A stretch of 64,000 bases of DNA from Seminavis robusta (lineage: Eukaryota > Bacillariophyta > Bacillariophyceae > Naviculales > Naviculaceae), in the NCBI GenBank assembly GCA_903772945.1, contig CAICTM010000065.1, positions 62,001 through 126,000 on the forward strand. Reading direction: 5' to 3'. Of this stretch, positions 31,442 through 42,507 are shown in pieces. The translations under genes and the position numbers were made by a program. The notes beneath the pieces are model-generated. The model searched no databases. It was not told the origin of the DNA and saw nothing but the letters and a program-made list of their open reading frames with translations. Position 1 is the first letter of the stretch, and each line of letters opens with the position of its first letter.

Positions 31442-34230
31442 ATGATAGAAATACAGACCATTCAAGCTGCATTGGAGCAGCATGTGGAAGACGAGACCGT
31501 GAGAGATTATCTCTCAGGGATCCTGCGAGAGGAAGACGTCTACGACGATGTGGAAGCCTTGATCGATTCGATCCAACCCTTCCTGGACGATGATCGGCAA
31601 ATGGCAGAGGCTCTGGTGCGTGCTGTGAGCGGTGACATTGTGGCAAAGCCCGCAGAGGCCAAACCGGTGCCAGCAGCCCCCGTGACAAGAACCGCGGAGG
31701 CACAACATGACGACACCGAAGACGAATCTGCATCTTCTGCTTCCTCACAGGAACGTCAACCGAAAGAAGGAAAAACCACAAAGACCAAGAGCCATGCAGC
31801 GCAACGAAAGGAACGAAGAAGGCAAAAGAAAGAGAAAAAGAGCAAATCTTCTCCCAAAACAACCAAGCAAACCAAAAAGCAACCAACAGGAGATATCAAC
31901 GAAACGGTGTCTCGCATCAACGCCCAAAGCGCCCAGGAACTCCAGGAATTGGACGATTATTCCAGTGCCTGGAAAGAGGCCAAAGAAACAGGCCAAGTGT
32001 GGGGAGGACGAGGCAAAGGAGGTACGTTGGATCAGAATAGGCGGCTCACCAAAAACAGCCTTTCATTTGTTGATTAGCACACTAATCCTTTCCTGTTCTG
32101 GAATTCGATCGTTCGCTTTCATTAGGACGAGGAGTCAATCGAGGATTGGGGGAATATAGAGGCAAAGATGCCGTGGTCAACCAACTGACACTGTCCTATG
32201 GAGGACGAGACTTGCTTCTCGAAACGCACCTAGCGATTTCGCATGGGCATCGCTATGGACTGATGGGACCCAATGGATGTGGCAAAAGCACTTTGCTCCA
32301 TAGAATTGCCAGTGAGAATGTACCTGGTTGGCCGTTGCATCTGAGTGTGAGAATGGTCGAACAGGAAGTACTGGGGACACCACAATCGGTATTGGAGTGC
32401 ATGAAGAACGAAATGAAGACTGGTGGAGGCGGGAACAGTTCGCAAAAGAAGCAAGAATTGGAAGAGGAGTTGGCAGAGCTTGAGGCCATTCTGGAGGACA
32501 GCAATGCCCAGCCTGAGGCCGTGGAAGCGGCCGCCGAACGTCTCAGTGAGATTTACGAACAGCTCGAGGCGCTCGAGAGTGACGATGACAAAGAGGAAAC
32601 TCCTGCTGAAACTGGTGGAGCCTTTGCCCAGCTAGATAAAAGAGCCAAGAAGATTCTCAAAGGGCTGCAATTCAAGGGATCCTTGTTGGAAGTCCCAGGA
32701 AATCTCCTCAGTGGAGGTTGGCGAATGAGGCTCGCCCTTGCACAAGCTCTGTACGCGGAGCCTGATGTCCTTTTGCTGGATGTAAGAGATGTCCAGGAAA
32801 CGTTGCAACGTGAACGTTGACAATGAAACAATCTTGCCTCACATGCTTTGTCTATTCGTTCCTATGCAGGAGCCCACCAACCACCTTGATGTCTCTGCCG
32901 TTTTGTTCTTGGAAGACTGGATTGTGGACAACAACCTCACTGTTGTGGTGGTTTCTCACGATGGACATTTTCTGGATGCTATTTGCACCGACATGATCAA
33001 GTTTGAAAGCAACCTCAAGCTCAAGTATCATGTTGGAAACTATACCTCCTTGTGTGAAATGGAAGAGCAAACTTGGGCACGAAACACCAAAAAGGCTGAT
33101 GCTGTCGCACGACAAGAGAAAAAGGCCAAGGAATTCATCCAAAAGCAACGTGCCATGAGCAACAATAAACACAGAGACGACAATAAACAGCGCCAGGCAG
33201 CAGAGCGTCAGAAGAAGCTTGGGCGCCTTGGCCTGTTCAGCGAAAACGGCCAAAAGTTCAAACTCCTAGCTGAAGGCAATACCAAAGCTGGAGGATCCAA
33301 CCGTGCAGGCCACATCAATGGCAATTATACCAATGCGGCGGGTTTTCAGTCTTTCTTTGTGAGCAACGAAAAGCACGCCTTTGGCGAGGATCGTCAATTG
33401 CTGAACTTCAAGTTCCCAGCTGCACCGCCACTAAAGGGCGGAGGAGGCCACCTGATCACCATGGAGGATTGTCGCTTTCGATACGACGGCACGGATGACT
33501 GGCTGTTGGAGGACATGTCTTTGAATTTGTCGTATGGCAGCCGCGTTGCCATCGTTGGAAAGAACGGCGCCGGGAAGAGTACACTACTGAAACTCATGTG
33601 CGGAGAGTTGACTGTAAACAAGGGGGAATTCCACAGCCACCCCAATTTGAGAATTGCCCACATTGCCCAACATCACATTGAGCAACTGGGTGATTACTTG
33701 GAAAGCACTCCTGTGGAGTATTTCCTGCAACAACATCACGCCAAGAACGAGCAAGAGGCTCGGCAGTTCCTCGGTGGTTTTGGACTCGTTGGCCCCCTGG
33801 CCTTGCAGCGTATAGGGACGTTGAGTGGTGGACAAAAGGCACGACTTGCTTTTGCCACAGTCATGCACAATGCGCCACATGTCCTGGTAAGTGAATGGAA
33901 ACTGGTTGTCGCACCCACTGCTTGGAAAATCGATGGTATGCCGGCTTACATTGCGCCTTTCACTGCATCTCCCAGGTGTTGGACGAGCCAACGAATCATT
34001 TGGATCGTGATAGTCTGGAGAGCCTGGCCAAGGCTGTAGAGAAGTTTGAGGGCGCTGTAGTGATCGTGTCTCACAATCAGGACTTTATGTCTCGGTGCGC
34101 GAACGAGATGTGGACTGTAGCGAACCAAACCGTCAAGGTAGAGGTGGCCGATGGAGAAGTGGCTACCTTTGATGACTTGTACGACCAATACAAGGATGGA
34201 CTGCGGAAGGAGATGAGAAAGAAGAGATAA
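31442..34230 (+). CDS. ABCF3: ABCF ATPase, ABCF3/GCN20-like
   Basis: Four exons (31442-32021, 32126-32781, 32870-33886, 33976-34230), phases consistent, give 835 aa. The first ~70 residues (AALEQHVEDETVRDYLSGIL, DDVEALIDSIQPFL) match the N-terminal domain of ABCF3/GCN20, which contacts Gcn1; a Lys-rich linker follows. There are two nucleotide-binding domains without membrane segments: Walker A GPNGCGKST and GKNGAGKST, signatures LSGGWRMRLALAQALY and LSGGQKARLAFATVM, and two EPTNHLD Walker B/D-loop motifs, with the ABCF linker helices between. Family role: ribosome-associated translation control, with Gcn1/Gcn2 in amino-acid starvation. Introns 2 and 3 each fall at the Walker B Asp region of one domain (LLLD|EPTNHLD and HVL|VLDEPTNHLD). 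The last two exons were joined across the second EPTNHLD. Confidence 0.94.
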
Positions 34231-34427
34231 CTGCGGATTTTCTTTTCGGTACTAGCTAGCTATAGTAGCGGCAGTAGTCGCACCAGACTAGTTCAGATCT
34301 TCCCAATCACTGAAGTTTCCAGCACCAGACATGTAATAACTGCTCACTTTGGAATGCAGATACATGTAGGTCTAGCTAGACGAAGCATAAAGTTTGGGAA
34401 TCTATCGGGACCGTCCCTGAAGAAATA

Positions 34428-34482
34428 CCGGTACCGGTACCGGTACAGGAATTGTACTGTACCGGTACCTGGTACCGGTACT
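34428..34482. repeat. CCGGTACC palindrome array
   Basis: Several overlapping GGTACC/CCGG palindromes in about 55 bases (CCGGTACCGGTACCGGTACA, then GTACCGGTACCTGGTACC). The densest of many such clusters in the window. Confidence 0.9.
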
Positions 34483-34809
34483 TTGATGTTTGATTGCATT
34501 GACGATTCCACGCAACTAGACTACTAGAGTACAATGTCATGTAAAACTTTTCTCAGATGGACGCGTTCCCGAATTTCATGCCGCTGCAGCTGCCCTTATC
34601 TCTTTTGTGTCTCCTGTTAATCCTTTGTTTGGCAGAAAGACTGCTCTTTTAGAGAAGTCCATTGACAATGTTGAACGAATCCACAGCATAGATTTTCTAA
34701 GAGATTGCACCTGGGGGGTGCCTCAAATCAATCTTCTCTGTTTGAATATACCCCCAACCACCTGAATACAGTCATGCAAGCAATCGCTAAAAATAGGCAC
34801 AACGGACAC

Positions 34810-34990
34810 AATGAAGCGGCAGAGAATGGTTAAGAGTGGGTAAAAGTAGGTAAGCGTGGTAAAGAGCGGTGGAGGGTGGTCGAAGACGGTAAACAAACGG
34901 TAAAAAAGGCGGTAAAACAGGCGGTTGAAGGTGGTTGCAGGCGCTTGCAGGCGGTTGCAGGCGGTGAAAGATGGTTAAAGATGGTTAAGA
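34810..34990. repeat. Degenerate tandem repeat, GGTAAA / GGCGGTT units
   Basis: About fifteen imperfect units of 9-12 bases; first GTGGTAAAGAGC-like, then GGCGGTTGCAG repeated, ending in GATGGTTAAAGATGGTTAA. No coding sense; a minisatellite. Confidence 0.75.
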
Positions 34991-35524
34991 CATAAAAGAC
35001 TTAATTAAAGGAATTGTCCAATAAAACAGGAAGGTGGGAGAAGATATCAAATGAAACAACGAGTTGGTTTGAGGCACTCCCCTGCAACCTCATAGAAAAT
35101 ATCAGGTGAAAAACAGGTAGAAAAGAGTCCCAAAATTCACACTGGCATGAACAAGAACCCATCATGTATTGCTTCAAGCTTGCCTTTATTTCCTCATGAA
35201 GAGGTACCGATTGTATTTATTTTGCTTTTGTATGCATAATTGCAGTAATCAATTAAGATTCGCTGTTGGAAAAGGCTCCTTCTAAATAGAATCGGATATT
35301 CTTCCTGTTCATTCCCATGCAAGCTAAGCTTTAAGGGGCAAGGTGGGAAGCACAGCTGAAGCTCAAAGAGTCAGATGCAAAGAAGATCAGCCCCAGCACC
35401 GCCATCCACGAAGGACGTTGCTTGGCTGTTGCTTCCATACAAACGAAAAATCAAAAGAATATTTGGTGACAAGCTTGGCTAGCTTCTTGATATCTGCAAA
35501 ATCTCAAATCTCTCCTATTCAACG

Positions 35525-37000
35525 ATGCTGCGCTCCTTGGAAACCACTGACACTGAGGCAAACAGCACAGGACCGACCATTGAGTACGGTCCTTTCGATG
35601 AACCCTTGATCCGCACATGGGAGCTCGACAGCAACACTACCTACTATGATGCTGTGGCAGCAGCTCCTTCTGACGAGAATCTTCAAATGATGTGGTTGGC
35701 ATGGACTATTATCTTCTTCAGTGTTGCCGTGTTTACCATTTCAGTCTTGGTCCCCATTATGTTTACCCCCAAGACACGCCGTTCACCTTTCAATCTCTAC
35801 TTGATCTACCTGATGATCCCTGATGCATTCATGACGTTCGCCTGTGCTTCCAACTGCTTGGCCAACTATTTGGCAGGCCACTACGTTGACTCTGCATTTG
35901 CCTGCTACTTTCAGTCCTTCTACACTGTCATCATGTTTAGCAGCAATCTGTGGTTGAATGCATTAGTAGCCCTGCAGCTGCTCAAGATGCTCAAGTCATC
36001 ACAAACCTTTCGTAGGTACCAACCACCTACCCACAAACAAGTGACAATCCAAGCCTTCACAGTGTACGCAGGTAGCGCCTTTGTTGGACTATGGGGAATT
36101 GTCCCGGATGCTCTTGGTTGGGACTGGTGGCCACACAAGACCCGTCTGACTATGGGTGCCATGTGCATACCTCAACCATTCAGCCATGGAAGCATTGCCT
36201 TCTTCTATGCCATCTATCTTCCTGCCATTATGCTAATTCCGTTGGGCATTGTTGCCTATGTCTTTTGGGCACTCTTTAGAGGAAACCTACTTCCTCCAGA
36301 AGGAAGACGAAGGACTCTGACAATCTACTTTTTCAGGCTTTCCCTTGCCTTTGTTGTGATGTGGACACCAACCTTCATCTTGCTCTATCTGATTGGACCA
36401 TTGACTCACAGTTGGGCTCAATGGAGCGGGGCTACTTGGGGGCATTTTCAAGCCGCTGTGTCAGCCATGATTACTCTGTGGAAGCCTGATATTTGGGATT
36501 GTGTAAAACATTTCTATTGTGGCTGCTGTGATGTTGATGGAAACTACGACGATGATGACGGTGCATCATATATCACCAACACCTTCAAGTCAACAACCAC
36601 TCAGATTCGAGACACAGCAGGCTCAGTCTGCAGTAGCTTGAGTTTTGGCAAGAGCAAGAAACGAAGTCGGTTTAGGTTGGACGACGAAGTGAAGCAACTC
36701 AAGAAGGATCTAGAGGCGTGGGAGAGGCTCGACGCAACTTCTCATCATGATCACGGCCGCACCACTACTGGTACGGACATGCTCTCCTTCAGTGATCCAC
36801 AGCATCAGATTGTGTTGGAGCTGCCAGCAGACGTGATTGGGGGGCAAAGTTCGGCCCGACACTCAGACGATAGTTTCTGTGATTATGATGTGGAACAAGA
36901 AGCCTTGGAAGGGCAGGCAGCAACGTTGCACCAACATAGGATTATCGACATTGCCGAACCGTCGCCTGAGACGGTACCGATAGCACAAGACGAACGCTGA
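35525..37000 (+). CDS. Seven-helix receptor-like membrane protein
   Basis: Single exon, 491 aa. Residues ~1-50 are extracellular with NST and NTT glycosylation sites. Seven hydrophobic segments follow at roughly 55-78, 92-112, 128-150, 170-192, 222-248, 268-296 and 305-325, including LAWTIIFFSVAVFTISVLV, SIAFFYAIYLPAIMLIPLG and LSLAFVVMWTPTFILLYLIG. A CGCC cluster just after helix 7 could be palmitoylated. The cytoplasmic tail is acidic and charged (KSKKRSRFRLDDEVKQLKKD). The layout is GPCR-like, but no family-defining DRY or NPxxY motif is plain, so the coupling is unknown. The frame continues for 42 codons after the TGA and repeats the tail motif RIIDIAEP (see findings). Confidence 0.8.
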   Translation: MLRSLETTDTEANSTGPTIEYGPFDEPLIRTWELDSNTTYYDAVAAAPSDENLQMMWLAWTIIFFSVAVFTISVLVPIMFTPKTRRSPFNLYLIYLMIPDAFMTFACASNCLANYLAGHYVDSAFACYFQSFYTVIMFSSNLWLNALVALQLLKMLKSSQTFRRYQPPTHKQVTIQAFTVYAGSAFVGLWGIVPDALGWDWWPHKTRLTMGAMCIPQPFSHGSIAFFYAIYLPAIMLIPLGIVAYVFWALFRGNLLPPEGRRRTLTIYFFRLSLAFVVMWTPTFILLYLIGPLTHSWAQWSGATWGHFQAAVSAMITLWKPDIWDCVKHFYCGCCDVDGNYDDDDGASYITNTFKSTTTQIRDTAGSVCSSLSFGKSKKRSRFRLDDEVKQLKKDLEAWERLDATSHHDHGRTTTGTDMLSFSDPQHQIVLELPADVIGGQSSARHSDDSFCDYDVEQEALEGQAATLHQHRIIDIAEPSPETVPIAQDER

Positions 37001-37126
37001 AATGAGGAAAACCTTGTTGATGACTACAATGACGAAGAAGATGAGGCAGTGAAGCAGCACACTGCTAGAATAATTGACATTGCTGAACCGCAGCTCATGG
37101 GTCCGCGACCAATAACGCGTGACTGA
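37001..37126 (+). other. In-frame C-terminal extension after the receptor-like gene's stop
   Basis: Directly after the TGA and in the same frame, 41 codons read as an acidic tail (NLVDDYNDEEDEAVKQH) followed by ARIIDIAEP and a second TGA. The end of the main protein reads HQHRIIDIAEPSPET, so the extension looks like a second copy of the tail repeat, coding-like in composition. Confidence 0.6.
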
Positions 37127-37364
37127 AAGCACTTCGACAAGTTTGAAACTTGACTCGACTCTGGCGGCTTCCAAAGGACCCGGTCGGAACTAATTCACAA
37201 CAATTCGCAGCAAAGGAGGAAAATGCATTAACATCGGGTTCATCGTCACTCGCAACGAGTTACACCTTTACAATTGTACTTTAAATTACTAGAAGCAACA
37301 TGCTTGCTACTGGGTCGTGACTATTTCCTAAAGTCCAATGACAACCCCTTTGTGTTCCTTTTGC

Positions 37365-39170
37365 TTAATCATCAAATGGGTTCGTACTGTTAAGGGGCGT
37401 GCCTCTCTGTGGTTTTCCTCCGCCATACGGCGCTGGAGGTTGTCCGTATTGTTGCTGCGGCATTCCGTAGGAAGGCTGGCCAAAGTTTTGCTGTGTCGGT
37501 GGTGGTGGGCCGAACGGATTGGGGTTACCCTGTGGGGGCGCCCCATACGGGGCTGGTGGTGCTCCGAATGCATTCGTGTTGTTGTTGGGTGGTGGATAGG
37601 ATGGTTGTTGCGGGTAGGAGTTCCAAGATGGCTGTGCGGGAGCAGGTGGTGGCTGCGAGTACATGCTCATGGAGGGAGGGGGCGGTGGAGGTGCCGATGG
37701 AGGGGGCGGAGGAGGAGCGGCCGGAGCTGGAGCACTGGCTCCCGAATACACCGAAAGGCCATCATCATAGGCGCTTCCTCCATAGGCACTTCCGCCGTAA
37801 ACACTGCCACCACCGCCGCCACCAACTCCACCATAGGCACTGCCACCACCACTGGGACCCAACGGGGGCAAGCCGCCAGCACTCGAGTTGAAGGATGCAT
37901 TCACTTGATCCATGGTAGGAGGTGGCGCCGCCGAGGAAGACATTTTCAAAATATCATTGGTGGAAGGAGCCCCTCCTGAAACTGGAGCCGGTCTCATGGT
38001 CCTTTGTGGTTGCGAAAACCCGCTATGAGTCGAATCATACGAAGTGGTACGAGCCCGAACGTCGTCACTGCTGCTAGCAACTTGTACAGGGAACCCTCCC
38101 AATCCCTGGGGCGCCACGGATCCCGGAGGCATCGCAAGAGGGGTTGCTGACGAAAATGGATCTCCATTGACTGATTCATTCCTGGCTCCACCGGCTTCGA
38201 TTCGATTATCCCCTCCCGATCCTCGGGTATTCAATAATTCCGGCTTTTGGTGTTCAATCTCTTTGAGACGAGGCTGAGGCGAGAGTCCATTCTTTTTGGC
38301 GACATCCTTGAGTTCCTTGACGACCTGACTCATTTGTCCCATCATTTTGGATTCGTCGTCGCTCATTGTCATGTCAAACTGTGCCAGCTTGATCAAAAGG
38401 GGATGCAAGTCTCTCCAGGATCGCTCCGTGACTTCTTCCATTAAAATGCACAAATCAGTGGCAAAAAGATCGTATTCCTGCTTGGATTTCATGAATTTTT
38501 CTTCGTTCCGACTGAGACGATCGGCACTTTTGCTATCGACCATTTTCCCCTTGGCCAATGCCTGGTTGGCCGATTGACGGAGCGTTTCTACTTTTTGTTG
38601 GTAATGATCCAAATCGACGCGCAATCCTTCGGCCTTTTTCAAGCCCACGGTTATTCTAGCCGTCACTACCTTTTCCCATTCAATCACATATTCCACCACG
38701 AACTGAGCGTACTTGGAAATGTAGGACTTTGATTTGTCGGCCACTTTGGAGTGGATGGAAACATACGAACAGACTTGATCCGCAGGTCGCTCGGGAGATG
38801 GTAGCTCTGTGGTGCAGTCGTAGAGGGGAGAACGTTCCGCTAGTTTGGCAACTTCCTTGGCAACCTAAAGTAAGAGTAGAAGAAGAAGGGAATAAAAACA
38901 CGGATTAGAAAGAGTTCGCCAAATTTTGGGGGTATCCACGTAGGATCCACGTAGAAAACGTACTGCTAGCCTTGTCTTGGACAATGCCATCATGTTCTTG
39001 TGATGATCTTTGAGGACGATGATCAAGCCCTTGAGTTTCTTGGTAAACGCCACATAGGCGTCATTGAGCTTCACCAGGTCGGAACTGCGATTACGGGCCT
39101 TGGCAGCGCCCACGGCTTCCTTCATTCGCGTCGCATAGCGGCTCTTGGCGGGGGCTGCTTTTTCGGGCAT
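37365..39170 (-). CDS. BAR-domain protein with Pro/Gly/Tyr-rich tail
   Basis: Two exons, 39170-38964 and 38864-37365, with a 99-bp phase-0 intron (GTACGT..TTTAG), give 568 aa. Residues ~1-290 are a helical BAR-like dimer: NRSSDLVKLNDAYVAFTKKL, YAQFVVEYVIEWEKVVTARI, KKAEGLRVDLDHYQQKVETL and EEKFMKSKQEYDLFATDLCI have the spacing of amphiphysin-type BAR proteins, ending in RSWRDLHPLLIKLAQFDMTM. From ~330 the tail is disordered, with SVYGGSAYGG repeats, poly-Pro runs and QPSYPPP/QQYGQPP motifs suited to SH3 or actin-regulator binding. Likely bends membranes in endocytosis or vesicle traffic. No SH3 or PX domain is seen. Confidence 0.82.
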
Positions 39171-40200
39171 CTTGCTTTTGTGTTGACGATTATTGAGAAG
39201 TGTTGTGGTGCTCTTTCAATTCGCGCTGTGACCTCGATTTCATGACGTCACGCACACGACTTCCACAGCGTGGATACCAGTTCCTCCCCCCAGTGGCAAT
39301 GCACACCAGTCGGTACCGGTCATGTCTATTTATTGAGACCCGTCTTTTCGAAATGTAGAGTGCGTACTGTATTGAGTTGGTTGTCCTGCTTGCTAGCTAG
39401 CTCGTAGACCCTCGCCTTTCCTTTCCTGACCCACATCCGGCAGGGAAGATGATTCATTTTGTTTCCCCGGGATCCAGTTCTTTTGTTGGAGCCGTTCTCG
39501 CGATGTTGCTTACGCCTCACCCGCTCGTGTTCCCCGCATATTGTGTAAGTACCTATCCAGACATTTGAGAAGAACCAACCCTCCGTAGTACGTACGCAGT
39601 AGCACTAGCTAGCTACGGTAGCCAAGAGGCAACAGCCAATTTCAAACAAACGTCGAGGGCAGCAGTCAAACGAGACGGCGTCCGGGGGTTGAGGCCGCAA
39701 ACGCACAGAGGACCAGGATGGAAGGACAAAACGCTCGAGTTTCATGCCTGAGAGTGCAGAGGAAACAAACTTTTCAGACCTTGCAAACCACATCCAGACT
39801 CTAGTACGGCAATAAAGAAACTGGTAGCCAGTGAAGTGCTCACTTCTATGTAGCTAAAAAAATCTAGTGACACGCACTGTTGTCCTATGCCAAGAAAGGG
39901 AAGGATATTGTTAACCATAATGTCCTTTTGCACAATGAGGGAAGGGACAATGGGGCAATTTCTGTTTTTTGGAGGTTCGGTGGTACCGTACAGGTACCGG
40001 TAGTGGCAGTGCCAGCGGACACTGTTGCTTTGTCAATTACAAACGACAAAGAGGCTTGAATGTTGCTGCTCGAAGGATGCAATGGCGCCGTGGCGGGGCA
40101 CCAATTGAGAGACCTCGAAGCTTGTGCTTTGGCTACTGGTAACGTTGTGGGTGCGAGGAAAGTTAGAAGGAGCAAGTGAGCTTTCCTATGACTGAGTAAA
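39171..40200. other. Intergenic with an ankyrin-family relic
   Basis: Apart from the relic at 39780-39935, no gene seen. GCTAGCTAGCTCG and GTACCGGT palindromes are present. Confidence 0.5.
39780..39935 (-). pseudogene. Fragment of the VNNIFPFLGMG/ankyrin gene family
   Basis: One frame reads QKDIMVNNILPFLGIGQ, closely matching HIWVNNIFPFLGMGHY of the gene at 55970-57177. After this the frame decays, although TSLATSFFIAV may continue it. No ankyrin repeats follow, so this is only the N-terminal piece. Confidence 0.55.
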
Positions 40201-40401
40201 ATGCGTCCACGACTCGGTGTCAAGATCCATTTTTGGCCTCCCACCAAGATCCAATGCTGGCAACGAATTTCCTCGCTCCTTGTCATTGTCTTCCTTGTTT
40301 GGATAACACACGGCCAAACCAGCAGCAGCAGAAGCAGAGCCATTCCGTCGTCTCCAGGGCATCAGTAAACGGAAGCTCGTGAGAAGACACTGTCTGATAA
40401 A

Positions 40402-42507
40402 ATGAGCGAACCTTGCCTCTTTTGCGTTGATGGGTCATGGCCTTCGAATCCTAATGCGCTGATCTCAATTGATGTGCCCACGATGATTCCTCTCCCAGAA
40501 TCAAGTCCGGATGCTACATCTACGAGTGTCGAGTTTCGTTGCGAGCAATTGCGATATCCAGGTGATCTCAGCAACTCGCTTTTCCTGGAGGAGTACAATA
40601 GTAGTTGTGCCAGCTTTTCCAATACCTTTTCGGAGGCTTGTGGCTGCCCTTCTATGCCTATGATTGACTACTCGAATGCCACCGACGTCAATGTTGCAGA
40701 AAGTGAAGCTGATGGTAGCACCAACATAGACGCAGGTCTTTGTTCTCTCTGTGCCAAGCCTGGGTCTCTTCGACCGGACGGTGTTGTGGAGGTTCCCAAA
40801 CTGGGAAATAAGACCTGCCAAGAATTGTCCGACATGAATGCTTTCACGCTCGACAACATTGTTCGTGATCGATTCAATCTCACGTGTGATGCATTCCAGA
40901 AAGAAGTTCTGGATGTGTGCGGCTGCAATCGAGATTGTGGTCCTATTATTTGTCCCAATGGGATGATTCCAACTCGTCCCAATGGCATTATTTCCACAGC
41001 TCTCGGCGATTGGACGTGTCTCCAAATGTATGCCTTGGGGACGCTGGATAGTGCCACCTACGGACAAAACTGCACCGAGCTTGCCGCCGTTGCACAGCGC
41101 GAGTGTGGATGTAATGGTACTACTACTGACGATGTAGGAACTGCTACTGTCGGTGGAATGGAAGGAGAAATAATGGAGCCAACAACCGAACCAACAACGA
41201 CCCAGACCGCCCCAGTCTCGGCGTACTTTGATTTGACTGGAGGATCGATTCAATTTCGGTCTTGTCATACTGCATCTACCTTGGCAGACGAATCTCCGTC
41301 GACACCTACGGCATCTGCTCGACAATACAGTAGCACAACGACACAGTCATATATAACATTTCAACTATGCTCGGGTGGATCCCAGCTCTACCGAAACGAT
41401 GACGAAAGAGACTACTCCACTGTCTGCTTAACAGAGCATCACTGCGAAGACTATGTTGTGGATATTCAGACCTACATGAACGCTACAATTCATCACTTGT
41501 CGCGAAAAATCGAGGATGCCTGTGCGGATTGCCACGACCAATGCCCCAGCGACAGCGGTAGACCTCGGACGGCGGCCAGCAGTGAAGTTCCTGGTCGCAC
41601 CTGTGATTTTTGCCGAGTGGATCGCTACGCTCGTGGCAATCCTCCGGTCGATGATGCTTGCTGGTCGGGCAATATGGAGGGGACGTATGCCCGTCTGTCC
41701 CTCTCGTCTCCCATTAGTTGCGGGATATGCCAACGAGATTGCAGCTTTGTGGGATCTTCAAGAACGATGGATGGTGGATACCAGGTAGAGCAATCGGATG
41801 GTTATTGCGTTTGTCGACTGCTCTGGCAAGGTTCCAACGGGGACCATTTGTATTCCGGTCCAGCTTGTGGGACGCAAGAATGGACAGGTCGAATAGAAAT
41901 CAAAGTCTTTCGAGATGAAAACTGTCTGGAGGTAGACAACTCCCAGTTCATTGGTGATTACTTGATGGACGATGATGGAAATCCCAAGGTGTTGTCCTAC
42001 GGATTATTTGACGCAGTGACTATCGACAATCCGCTCTCCTGCTATGTCGACAATCCACCGTCAACAACGCAAGATGCTGCCAACCAGGAACCAAACGAAA
42101 TGTGCCAAGTCCTATTGAAGGAATCATACCCATGCCAAAGAGGTGCCATCGACGATCCACCAGCTGCGACCGTGTCATCGGCACGGAATAGACCCGAGAC
42201 GGTCGACCTTCTCCAGTCCTTTTGTCCCGATCCATCCAATGATCAAAACGTGCCGAACAACGTCGTAGGCATGGTGGACACTGAGCAAACTACCCCAATG
42301 AATGGAGAGAGCAATGATCATGTCGAAGAGAACCAAAGTAATGGTGCAGGCAGCTCCAGCCATAACACCCAGTTGACACCAGAGAATGATGACAACTCGG
42401 AGCAAGATTCAGATTCATCCGCAACGATGGCCTCCAAAAGTTTGGCAGCGTCGCTGGTCTCACTGCTTTCCAGCTGTAGTTTCGTGGCAACGATTGCAGC
42501 CTTCTAA
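40402..42507 (+). CDS. Cys-rich secreted, GPI-anchored-type surface protein
   Basis: 701 aa from the ATG at 40402. Three N-terminal modules share a pattern: CLFCVDGSWPSNP..C..L....C..F...CGCP, then CSLCAKPGSL..TCQEL..CDAF..VCGC, then ..TCLQMY..C.EL..ECGC. A second Cys-rich half follows (CQRDCSFVGS, CVCRLLWQGS), with many N-glycosylation sites. The C-terminus is Ser/Thr-rich and ends in a hydrophobic stretch (SLAASLVSLLSSCSFVATIA), a GPI-anchor signal. No signal peptide follows this ATG. In the same frame, 40201-40365 encodes a good one (SSLLVIVFLVWITHGQT) but a single TAA at 40366 separates them. The true start may be at 40201. Modules of this Cys pattern are common in diatom surface proteins; function unknown. 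Confidence 0.75.
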   Translation: MSEPCLFCVDGSWPSNPNALISIDVPTMIPLPESSPDATSTSVEFRCEQLRYPGDLSNSLFLEEYNSSCASFSNTFSEACGCPSMPMIDYSNATDVNVAESEADGSTNIDAGLCSLCAKPGSLRPDGVVEVPKLGNKTCQELSDMNAFTLDNIVRDRFNLTCDAFQKEVLDVCGCNRDCGPIICPNGMIPTRPNGIISTALGDWTCLQMYALGTLDSATYGQNCTELAAVAQRECGCNGTTTDDVGTATVGGMEGEIMEPTTEPTTTQTAPVSAYFDLTGGSIQFRSCHTASTLADESPSTPTASARQYSSTTTQSYITFQLCSGGSQLYRNDDERDYSTVCLTEHHCEDYVVDIQTYMNATIHHLSRKIEDACADCHDQCPSDSGRPRTAASSEVPGRTCDFCRVDRYARGNPPVDDACWSGNMEGTYARLSLSSPISCGICQRDCSFVGSSRTMDGGYQVEQSDGYCVCRLLWQGSNGDHLYSGPACGTQEWTGRIEIKVFRDENCLEVDNSQFIGDYLMDDDGNPKVLSYGLFDAVTIDNPLSCYVDNPPSTTQDAANQEPNEMCQVLLKESYPCQRGAIDDPPAATVSSARNRPETVDLLQSFCPDPSNDQNVPNNVVGMVDTEQTTPMNGESNDHVEENQSNGAGSSSHNTQLTPENDDNSEQDSDSSATMASKSLAASLVSLLSSCSFVATIAAF

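Larger units (their letters stand above)
34231..35524. other. Intergenic with palindromic and tandem low-complexity repeats
   Basis: No gene seen. Contains the CCGGTACC array at 34428-34482 and the GGTAAA/GGCGGTT array at 34810-34990, listed separately. Confidence 0.5.

Noticed and set aside
37338-37979. Plus-strand 213-codon Trp/Arg/Gly-rich frame
   Set aside because: Antisense of the Pro/Gly-rich BAR tail; composition is explained by that.
39885-40343. Minus-strand 152-codon frame starting MALLLLLLVWPC
   Set aside because: The Leu run is the antisense of a CAG tract; it lies antisense to the more convincing plus-strand signal peptide frame and ends in unrelated relic sequence.
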